Shown piece by piece: positions 17,501 to 23,352 of a DNA stretch of 64,000 bases. The number at the start of each line of letters is the position of its first letter. Within the stretch, counting starts at the first letter, position 1. The position numbers and the translations under genes are program-made. The DNA lies in NCBI GenBank assembly GCA_021820065.1, contig JAKAEE010000005.1:1-64000 (forward strand), read 5' to 3'. This DNA is from Bacteroidota bacterium. GTDB lineage: Bacteria > Bacteroidota > Ignavibacteria > Ignavibacteriales > Melioribacteraceae. The notes beneath the pieces were generated by a model, which saw only the letters and a list, made by a program, of their open reading frames with translations, had not been told where the DNA came from and did no database searches.

Positions 17501-19044
17501 TCATACAATCTTCTGTTTTGTGTGGAGATCAAAGCCGGGGGAGTGTCGTCACCCATCGAACTTATGGATTCCTTTGCGCTTTGCGCCATTGGGAATAAAA
17601 TTCTTTCGAGATCTTCTTTATCAACGCCGAAACCTATTCGCAATCGTTTATCAAAGCCGCCTTCGGGCAAGCCGAAATTTCCAAACTCCGCTTCTGCATT
17701 TCCTCTTTCCAAAGCCGACAAATTATTTTTGAGCATCTTGGAATATTTGCCGTTTGAAGAAACAATTTTTACAATTTCATTATTTGGAATGATGCCGCTT
17801 CCATCCAGCTTAATTGCAAAGTTTTCACCGGCTTTCATGTGGTGATGCATTAGAATGTTACTTTCTTCAATGTCAACAACGCCCGCTTCGGAAGCCATTA
17901 CAACCAAACCGTCTTTTGTTCTGGTGTAACGCAAAGGACGCAAACCGTTTCTATCTAATTTTGCGCCGACGATATTGCCATCGGTAAATACAAGTGCTGC
18001 TGGTCCGTCCCACGGTTCGATATGATTTTCATGATAGATATAAAAATCTTTCAGCTCTTGAGGCATTGTGCTGTCGTAAACGTACGGTTCCGGAATCAAC
18101 ATCATTGTGCTGTGAAATAAACTTCTTCCGCTGCGAACCAGAAATTCCAAAATATTATCCAGACTGTAAGAATCGCTGCCGGATTGCGACACGATAGGTT
18201 TCAATCTTTTGAGATTACTGTTCCAATAATTCGATTGAATCGTCGCTTCGCGTGTCTGCATCCACAAACGGTTACCTTTGATTGTATTTATCTCGCCGTT
18301 ATGTCCCAGCATTCGGAACGGCTGCGCCATACTCCAAGTTGAAATTGTGTTTGTAGAAAATCTTTCATGGAAAAGAGAAACTTTTGCCTTGAACTCGGGT
18401 TGAATTAAATCCGGGTAGAAGCGTGCAAGGTTGTGCGGCTTCATCATACCTTTGTAAACAATCGTTTTGCTGGAAAGAGAACAGATAAAAGTTTCGCCGG
18501 AAGCTTCTGCTATTTTTTGTTCGACGGATTTTCGTAAGAGGTACAAACGCGATTCAAAATCGTCGCCCTGCTTTACATCTGTGAAAAAGTATTGAATAGT
18601 CAACGGACAAGTGCTGCGCGCTATATCACCCAGTACGGCTTTGTTTGTCGGAACGTTTCTTACGCCAACGTAATTGATGCTCAATTCTTTCGACAACGTA
18701 ACAATTTCTTTTGTCAGCGATGCAAGTTCCTGCTCGGTAGTAAATACCATTGCGACAGCTAACTCGTCTTCGTAAATCTTTGTATTCAGTTCTTCATCCA
18801 AAACCAGCTTGAAATATTCAACTGGTAAATCTGTTAGAAGTCCTGTTCCGTCGCTGCTTCTTTCATCGGATCCGGAAGCGCCGCGATGCGACATGTTTTT
18901 CAACGCTTCGATTGATAATTCAATAACACGTCTGCTTGGTTCTGCAGAAAGTTCGGCGATGAATCCAATTCCGCATGCATCATGAAACTCTTGCGGCGGC
19001 GACACCAATTTATTTTTTTTCTTTTCCTTCATATTGCTATTCAA
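14575..19044 (-). CDS. gltB: Glutamate synthase large (alpha) subunit, GOGAT
   Basis: 1489 residues, normal length for bacterial GltB. The N-terminal glutaminase domain begins at Cys24 (FHDACGIGFIAELS) after a 23-residue propeptide that should be removed to expose the catalytic Cys. The central and FMN domains are complete (EGGEQKDRY, GQGAKPGEGGQLPGEK, SPPPHHDIYSIEDLAQL, GNDGGTGASP). The 3Fe-4S cysteines are in CVMARQCHLNTCPAG (C-x5-C-x4-C). The C-terminal glutamate synthase beta-helix has GVANDYVGKGMSGG and GNHGCEYMTRG. It converts glutamine plus 2-oxoglutarate to two glutamate. No gltD small subunit lies nearby, so either gltD is elsewhere or the enzyme takes electrons from ferredoxin. A palindrome (19093-19109) lies in its upstream region. 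Confidence 0.96.
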   Translation of the reverse strand: MNSNMKEKKKNKLVSPPQEFHDACGIGFIAELSAEPSRRVIELSIEALKNMSHRGASGSDERSSDGTGLLTDLPVEYFKLVLDEELNTKIYEDELAVAMVFTTEQELASLTKEIVTLSKELSINYVGVRNVPTNKAVLGDIARSTCPLTIQYFFTDVKQGDDFESRLYLLRKSVEQKIAEASGETFICSLSSKTIVYKGMMKPHNLARFYPDLIQPEFKAKVSLFHERFSTNTISTWSMAQPFRMLGHNGEINTIKGNRLWMQTREATIQSNYWNSNLKRLKPIVSQSGSDSYSLDNILEFLVRSGRSLFHSTMMLIPEPYVYDSTMPQELKDFYIYHENHIEPWDGPAALVFTDGNIVGAKLDRNGLRPLRYTRTKDGLVVMASEAGVVDIEESNILMHHHMKAGENFAIKLDGSGIIPNNEIVKIVSSNGKYSKMLKNNLSALERGNAEAEFGNFGLPEGGFDKRLRIGFGVDKEDLERILFPMAQSAKESISSMGDDTPPALISTQNRRLYDYFKQHFAQVTNPPIDSIRERHVMSLYRYIGSESDLLNDEDVFKGAIRIDSPVLSPREVQLLKEKNDSFPHVIINCHFNLKDDLAKRIEEIRNECKQAVLNGTKIIFLSDEDLQKDYAPIPMLLIVSAVHQYLIKEKLRNQIALLCFAGDIIEDHHIACLVGFGASAVYPYMAYELIRENFADDNWLEKMHNYRTALEKGLLKIMSKMGISTVSSYHGSMLFNAIGISEQMINEYFPTIKSTLGGLNTKILQEFLSERSKKAFEQEFSIEEIGKFRFRKGGEAHGFSPTVFKQIHNISQKKELVTTAEENPVYVRDLLEMKKKEAIAVESVEPVENIIKRFGLGAISFGAISEETHRTLARAATILGMRSNTGEGGEQKDRYSISNPDKSENCFTKQVASARFGVTTSYLTAARELQIKIGQGAKPGEGGQLPGEKVTLSIANNRYTTPGVALISPPPHHDIYSIEDLAQLIYDLRQVNPRANICVKLVSQFGIGIIASGVVKAGADTILISGNDGGTGASPIGSLKHTGLPWEIGLSEVHRTLIQNDLRNRVTLRVDGGLKNSHDIVTAAMLGAEEFDFGTSALVSLGCVMARQCHLNTCPAGIATQDEELRKKFKGKPEHLVNYIRNIAENIRQLLAELGFKSIDEAVGRNDLLAAKTDLKKYIKSKNIDLSVILNHGLAHKFSTGIKEKHSSSKNGKHIDESVIAEVLQAIMTHGRAIVTRKLKNTDRAIGARLSGLISFLYGPSEFKGNIQYRLEGAAGQSFGAFLVDNIELRHCGVANDYVGKGMSGGLITIRFPRTIRKSLEGNTIIGNVALYGATGGELFIAGRAGERFAVRNSGVAAVVEGVGNHGCEYMTRGFVIILGEIGKNFGAGMTGGRAFIYTTDTTLLEKNLNREYVKTEAMKITDEDLVLKYLVNHQFHTGSTIAETILNNWETEKYKFVKIIPLAMNSVDFTKIYEEQFKNRLQGVFNK

Positions 19045-19092
19045 TGATTACTATGTTTTTGAATAAAAAGTTATACAATCCCGCTTTGGGTA

Positions 19093-19109
19093 TGTTGAAA
19101 CCCTCAACA
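19093..19109. promoter_or_regulatory. Palindrome TGTTGA-N5-TCAACA upstream of gltB
   Basis: Perfect 6-base arms 49 bases upstream of the gltB start codon, in the only sizeable gap of this region. The position fits an operator for nitrogen control of gltB, but the protein is unknown. Confidence 0.4.
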
Positions 19110-19212
19110 ATATGTTTAGTCCAACTGGATAATGACTATTGTGAGGAATCTGGAAAAATGGATTGGTTTTAAGTCGATTTTGTTAAAAAGCCTTAAAAAC
19201 TAAGACGCAATA

Positions 19213-19255
19213 TAAAAATATACTTGACTGATGCAAGTATTTCGGCGTTTTGCCG
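19213..19255 (-). terminator. Tandem hairpins downstream of the D-amino-acid transaminase gene
   Basis: On the minus strand, after the transaminase stop, a CGGC/GCCG hairpin (19243-19255) is followed by a perfect 7-base stem ATACTTG/CAAGTAT (19220-19226 with 19234-19240) and then a T-rich stretch ATTTTTATATT. The arrangement fits a rho-independent terminator that separates this gene from gltB. Confidence 0.55.
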
Positions 19256-19274
19256 GAGTTTCTTAAATTGTTTT

Positions 19275-20108
19275 TTAGTGAAGTTTTTGAAATTCTCGTT
19301 GTAAATGTTTTGTAAGATTACCAGGGACGCCTCTGCCAACGACGACATCATCAATACTTATCACGGGCATTATTTCTGCGGTAGTACTCATCAAAAAAAT
19401 TTCGTTAAAATTTTTTAACTCGTTTAGCTGAATTTCTCTTTCGCTGGTTTGAATACCAAGTGAGCGACAGAGACGCAAAACAGTTTGACGTGTTATACCG
19501 GGCAAAATCAAATTGTTCAGCGGCGGAGTGTAAACCACATCGTCTTTTACGAATGCAACATTTGTTTGAACACCCTCTGTAATTACGCCGTCTCTATGCC
19601 AGATTATTTCAAAAAGATTTTTTTGAACAGCTCTCTGTTTTGATAAAACGTTCGGCAGAAGAGCAATTGTTTTTATGTCGCAGCGATGCCAACGGATGTC
19701 TTGTTCGATTCCAACCTTAACTCCGTTATTCAGGGTGTCATAATTAATCGGCTGTTCTTCAACGTAAGCAAGAAAAGTCGGCACAGCTTCATCATTATAA
19801 GAATGTTTTCGCGGACGTTGAGCGCCTCTTGTGATTTGAATGTACGCGATTGCAGTTTTGTCCGACAAATTGTTCCGCGATATCAATTCCGTAAGAATTG
19901 CCTCAATGCTTTCCACATTTGAAAACGTAATGCTGAGCTCGGTCAATCCGTATTTCAGTCTTTTTAAATGGGCGTCAAGTTCGAAGAAATTTCTCGGATA
20001 GTATCTGATAACCTCATAGATGCCGTCTGCAAATTGGAATCCGCGGTCGAATGGCGAGATATGGACTTTGTCATCTTCAACAAATTCGTTATTAAAGAAT
20101 ACTTGCAT
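19275..20108 (-). CDS. dat: D-amino-acid transaminase (class IV PLP aminotransferase)
   Basis: 277 residues, the normal size. Fold-type IV features are in order: HISPFDRGFQFADGIYEVIR, IQITRGAQRPRKHSY (the D-specific loop), the PLP lysine in RCDIKTIALLPNVLSKQRA, the phosphate-cup segment GVITEGVQTNVAFVKD, NNLILPGITRQTVLRLC, and FLMSTTAEIMPV. The DIKTIALLP and TRGAQRPR signatures are those of D-amino-acid transaminase (D-Ala plus 2-oxoglutarate to D-Glu plus pyruvate) rather than IlvE. A role in peptidoglycan D-glutamate supply is likely. It lies downstream of groES, behind the groES terminator, and has its own terminator. Confidence 0.88.
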   Translation of the reverse strand: MQVFFNNEFVEDDKVHISPFDRGFQFADGIYEVIRYYPRNFFELDAHLKRLKYGLTELSITFSNVESIEAILTELISRNNLSDKTAIAYIQITRGAQRPRKHSYNDEAVPTFLAYVEEQPINYDTLNNGVKVGIEQDIRWHRCDIKTIALLPNVLSKQRAVQKNLFEIIWHRDGVITEGVQTNVAFVKDDVVYTPPLNNLILPGITRQTVLRLCRSLGIQTSEREIQLNELKNFNEIFLMSTTAEIMPVISIDDVVVGRGVPGNLTKHLQREFQKLH

Positions 20109-20206
20109 AACGCTTCGTAATTATCCTCAAAGTATTTTACTAATGAAAAGTTAAGTGATAGTTTTTAGAAGTCCAAACGGAAGATTTATGATGTTGAGAA
20201 AATTAA

Positions 20207-20232
20207 AAAGCCCGATTGAAAAACCGGGCTTT
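20207..20232 (-). terminator. Rho-independent terminator after groES
   Basis: AAAGCCCG (20207-20214) pairs perfectly with CGGGCTTT (20225-20232) around a 10-base loop, with a T-rich tail on the minus strand. It starts 17 bases after the groES stop codon. Confidence 0.85.
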
Positions 20233-20248
20233 CTCAAGTAATTAATTA

Positions 20249-20521
20249 TTAGTCTTCGACGACGGCGAGTATATCCGAGCGCTGAATAATTTTGTACGTG
20301 AAGTTATTCATTTCAACTTCTTCACCGCCGTATTTCGCAAATAAAATCTTATCGCCTTCTTTTACTTTTTCTTTTAAGTCCTCGTCGGTGCCAACGGCAA
20401 CAACTTTGCCCATGCGCGGTTTTTCTTTTGCTGTGTCAGGAATGTAAAGCCCGGAAGCAGTTTTTGATTCTTCTTCCATCGGTTCAATAAGCAAACGGTC
20501 ATCAAGCGGTTTAATTTTCAT
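20249..20521 (-). CDS. groES: Co-chaperonin GroES
   Basis: 90 residues, full length for the heptameric lid of the GroEL chamber. Family segments: IKPLDDRLLIEPMEEE, the mobile loop SKTASGLYIPDTAKEKP, GKVVAVG, VKEGDKILFAKYGGEEV, and the last strand ILAVVED. GroEL is not adjacent; the gene instead follows a glutaredoxin gene by 12 bases and ends at a strong terminator. This suggests either a second groES copy or a separately placed groEL. Confidence 0.96.
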   Translation of the reverse strand: MKIKPLDDRLLIEPMEEESKTASGLYIPDTAKEKPRMGKVVAVGTDEDLKEKVKEGDKILFAKYGGEEVEMNNFTYKIIQRSDILAVVED

Positions 20522-20533
20522 GTGAAATACTCC

Positions 20534-20785
20534 TTACTTTATATTTAATAGTGAATTGATTTTCGGCACGTCGAAACCAACTATTGGACGGTTGTTAATT
20601 AGAATTACCGGTACGCCCGTTTGTCCGGTCCGTCTCTGCATATCAACGGCTGCTCTTTGATCTCTGGTTACATCAACTTCTGTGAAGCGCACGTTCTTTT
20701 CTCTGAAATATCTTTTTGCTGTAGTACAGAAACTGCAAGTCGGTGTTGTGAAGATGATTACTTTAGGTTGTGTTGCTGTCTGCAT
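20534..20785 (-). CDS. Glutaredoxin family protein (NrdH/YruB-like)
   Basis: The start chosen is the ATG at 20785, with GAGGAG just upstream; the alternative 7 codons earlier would translate that ribosome site. 83 residues of thioredoxin fold: KVIIFTTPTCSFCTTAKRYF with the CSFC redox pair, VRFTEVDVTRD, GQTGVPVILINNRPIVGFD with the cis-Pro TGVP. This is the small glutaredoxin/NrdH class, reducing disulfides with electrons from glutathione or thioredoxin reductase. It is the first gene of a two-gene unit with groES, and diverges from a thioredoxin/thioredoxin reductase pair 143 bases away. Confidence 0.88.
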   Translation of the reverse strand: MQTATQPKVIIFTTPTCSFCTTAKRYFREKNVRFTEVDVTRDQRAAVDMQRRTGQTGVPVILINNRPIVGFDVPKINSLLNIK

Positions 20786-20928
20786 AAACTCCTCAAAATT
20801 TCTCAATCGTTAGATGATGAAACACCGGTTGGGATTCAAATCTGCCGGAAGAAAAGAAAAATATTTTTTTGAATCCCGGAATCATTTATTTCATCAAACC
20901 TAGAACAAATTAATTCTTAGGAGAAAAA

Positions 20929-21276
20929 ATGTTACGAACCAATTTAACTCACGTACTTTCAGAACAAGAACATTCAAAGCTTTTACAAGAAAATGAAAAC
21001 GTTATGATCTGCTGCGGCAGAATGGGACCAATGTGCATTCCCGTTTATGAAGTAATGGAAGAACTGGAAAACGATTACAAGAATGTAAAATTTGCCGATA
21101 TGGAATTTGACTTGCCGGACGCGAAAGTCATTAGAAACCTACCTGACGTAAGAGGATTTCAAGGAATACCGTTCGTTATTTATTACAAGAACGGAAAAGT
21201 TGTTAAAGCAACCAGCAGCATTCAAAGCAAAGATCAGATAACAGCAATTCTTGATGCTAATTTCGGCGGCAAATAA
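20929..21276 (+). CDS. Thioredoxin-like protein with atypical CCGRMGPMC active site
   Basis: 115 residues, ribosome site TAGGAGAA in front. The fold is thioredoxin (central strand VKFADMEFDLPDA, cis-Pro segment FQGIPFVIYYKNGKVV), but the usual WCGPC is replaced by CCGRMGPMCIPVYE: Cys28, Cys29 and Cys36. If the GPM-C part aligns with GPC, the redox pair would be Cys29/Cys36 with a longer loop, or Cys28/Cys36. Similar proteins appear beside thioredoxin reductases in this phylum group, from memory. It lies 19 bases before a thioredoxin reductase gene, so the two probably form a dedicated redox pair. Confidence 0.8.
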   Translation: MLRTNLTHVLSEQEHSKLLQENENVMICCGRMGPMCIPVYEVMEELENDYKNVKFADMEFDLPDAKVIRNLPDVRGFQGIPFVIYYKNGKVVKATSSIQSKDQITAILDANFGGK

Positions 21277-21295
21277 AAAAACATAGAGCTTTGAA

Positions 21296-22249
21296 ATGGA
21301 AAATCATTTTGATGTAATTATTATCGGCGGCGGCGCGGCGGGGCTGACCGCCGGAATTTATCTTTCACGCGCAAAATTATCCGCTCTGATTTTGAACGAA
21401 GGCGCAATCGGCGGACAAATGGTTCTTACCCACGAGATTGCAAACTATCCCGGTATTGAAAACATTAGCGGATACGAACTTGCACGCAACATGAAAGCTC
21501 AAGCGCAGAAATTCGGCTGCGTTATAAAATCAAATGTTAAAATTACGGAAATGGACTTGCGCGGAGAGTTCAAACGTGTTGTCGTTGGCGGTAAAGATGT
21601 TTTCACTTCACATGCAGTTATAATCGCAACGGGAGGGAAATCCAGAACTATTGGCGCAATCCGTGAAGATGAATTCAAAGGTAAAGGAATTTCTTATTGC
21701 GCAACATGCGACGGCGATTTTTTTCAAGACAAGGAAATAATTGTTGTCGGCGGCGGAAATTCGGCAATAGAAGAAGCCGTATCGCTTACAAAATATGCAT
21801 CCAAAGTTACTGTTGTTCATCAGTTCGATCACTTTCAAGCTTTGGAAAAATATGTTGAGGAGGCAAAGAATAATCCGAAGATCAATTTTATCATGGAATC
21901 CAAAATCACGGAATTCACCGGCGCGGAAAAATTGGAAAGCGTTAAGATTCAAAATCAACGGACAAATGAAATAACCGAAATGAAAATTGACGGCGTTTTT
22001 ATTTTTATCGGTTACGTGCCCAACACTGAGAAACTGAATGGAATTATTCAACTGAATGAGCGGGAAGAGATTGTCGTTGATGAAATTATGAGTACAAATG
22101 TTAAAGGTGTTTACGCCGCGGGAGATTCGATCAATAAACGTTACCGGCAAGTTACAACTGCGGTTGCTGACGGAACGATCGCCGCTCTTAGCGCCGCAGA
22201 GTATGTTAACAATTATAAAAAAGAATTAAGTCTTGTCACTTCAGATTGA
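21296..22249 (+). CDS. trxB: Thioredoxin reductase (NAD(P)H-FAD disulfide reductase)
   Basis: 317 residues, standard length. FAD motif IIIGGGAAGLTAGIYLSRA at the N-terminus, redox Cys135-Cys138 in YCATCDGDFF, NADPH motif VVGGGNSAIEEAVSL, and C-terminal FAD closure VYAAGDSINKRYRQVTTAVADG. It transfers electrons from NADPH to a thioredoxin, probably the atypical one encoded 19 bases upstream. The NADPH motif has the common GGGNSA form with no unusual change. The next gene starts 7 bases after its stop. Confidence 0.94.
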   Translation: MENHFDVIIIGGGAAGLTAGIYLSRAKLSALILNEGAIGGQMVLTHEIANYPGIENISGYELARNMKAQAQKFGCVIKSNVKITEMDLRGEFKRVVVGGKDVFTSHAVIIATGGKSRTIGAIREDEFKGKGISYCATCDGDFFQDKEIIVVGGGNSAIEEAVSLTKYASKVTVVHQFDHFQALEKYVEEAKNNPKINFIMESKITEFTGAEKLESVKIQNQRTNEITEMKIDGVFIFIGYVPNTEKLNGIIQLNEREEIVVDEIMSTNVKGVYAAGDSINKRYRQVTTAVADGTIAALSAAEYVNNYKKELSLVTSD

Positions 22250-22256
22250 GAGAAAA

Positions 22257-22655
22257 ATGGAAACGAAAAATTTTAAGATAGCTTTTGCAACCGACGATGG
22301 AGCAACAATCAGCGCGCACTTCGGTCGTGCGAATTTCTATGAAGTAGTTGACGTTCAAAACGGTAAAGTGAGTGGGCGAGAGAAACGCGAAAAATCTTCT
22401 CATCATCACCAGCATAATCATCATGTTCACACGAACGGCGAAGATCATCAAAGCCATGAAGAACGTCATTTGCAGATGACGCAGTCAATTCAAGACTGTG
22501 ATTACGTTGTTGCGCGCGGAATGGGTTACGGAATGTATAATCATCTGAACGCGTTGGGCAAAACGGCAATCATTACAACAATTTCAGATATTGATTCCGC
22601 CGCTATTGAAATAATCGACGGCTCAATTCAAAATCATATTGAGAAGCTGCACTGA
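22257..22655 (+). CDS. NifX/NifB-type (DiNase cofactor) domain protein with His-rich loop
   Basis: Start at 22257, seven bases after the trxB stop; an in-frame start at 22233 would overlap trxB. 132 residues. The domain is the dinitrogenase iron-molybdenum cofactor biosynthesis fold: FKIAFATDDGATISAHFGRA at the start, VVARGMGYGMYNHLNALG and ITTISDIDSAAIEII at the end. In the middle (about residues 48-70) is an insert with ten histidines in 23 residues, most likely a metal-binding loop for Ni, Co, Zn or Fe. No nitrogenase gene is present, so a metal-handling role is more likely than nitrogen fixation. It abuts the convergent kdpE gene with no gap. Confidence 0.85.
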   Translation: METKNFKIAFATDDGATISAHFGRANFYEVVDVQNGKVSGREKREKSSHHHQHNHHVHTNGEDHQSHEERHLQMTQSIQDCDYVVARGMGYGMYNHLNALGKTAIITTISDIDSAAIEIIDGSIQNHIEKLH

Positions 22656-23345
22656 TTATTTTACGAAACGCATTCGGTAACCAACGCCGGATTCGGTTGT
22701 GATGTATTTGGGATCTGTGTGGTCGTCTTCAATTTTTTTTCTGATTTGTCCAATGAAGACGCGCAGATACTGAGAGTTTTCTGTTGAAGACGGTCCCCAG
22801 ATTTCTTTTAAGATAAATCCGTGAGTCAAAACCTTTCCCATATTTTTGAACAACAAAGCAAGAAGAAGATATTCTGTGTTGGTCAGTTTGATTTCTTTTT
22901 TGTTTTTGGTTACAACCCGGGAAGAATAATCAATTTTGAGATCACCGGTTGAAATCACGTTTTCTTCCGATGGCTGTTGAGTTCTTCTAATGCTGGCGCG
23001 AATCCGGGCAAGCAGTTCAGAAGAATTGAAAGGTTTGGTTAGATAATCATCCGCTCCAAGATCCAAAGCTTTCACAATATCTTCTTCGGAATTTCTAACA
23101 GAAAGAATTATGATCGGGATGCTCGTCCATGTCCGCAATTCTTTAATTACGCTAAATCCGTCTCTATCCGGCAAACCGATATCCAAAATTATAAGTTGAG
23201 GGTGAGCTGTTGCAGCTTGAAGAATTCCATCTTTGGCGCAATCGGCTTCAACAACTTTATAATCCGAAGCTTCAAGCGTAATGGATAAAACTTTTCTTAT
23301 CTGAGCTTCGTCATCAATTACAACTATTGTGTTCTTAACGCTCAT
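22656..23345 (-). CDS. kdpE: KDP operon response regulator KdpE
   Basis: 229 residues, OmpR/PhoB class. Receiver: IVVIDDEAQIRKVL, phospho-Asp in LIILDIGLPDRDGFS, IILSVRNSEEDIVKALDLGADDYLTKPF. The C-terminal winged helix has LTNTEYLLLALLFKNMGKVLTH and YLRVFIGQIRKKIEDD, ending TESGVGYRMRF. It is last in the kdp operon, 7 bases after kdpD. A direct repeat upstream of the operon (30930-30948) is a candidate binding site. Confidence 0.95.
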   Translation of the reverse strand: MSVKNTIVVIDDEAQIRKVLSITLEASDYKVVEADCAKDGILQAATAHPQLIILDIGLPDRDGFSVIKELRTWTSIPIIILSVRNSEEDIVKALDLGADDYLTKPFNSSELLARIRASIRRTQQPSEENVISTGDLKIDYSSRVVTKNKKEIKLTNTEYLLLALLFKNMGKVLTHGFILKEIWGPSSTENSQYLRVFIGQIRKKIEDDHTDPKYITTESGVGYRMRFVK

Positions 23346-23352
23346 AGCGGCC

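Noticed and set aside
20895..20902. Minus-strand TAGGTTTG as promoter of the glutaredoxin-groES unit
   Set aside because: Exact -7 match, but no -33 element at usable spacing and the site lies too near the divergent thioredoxin gene to be sure.
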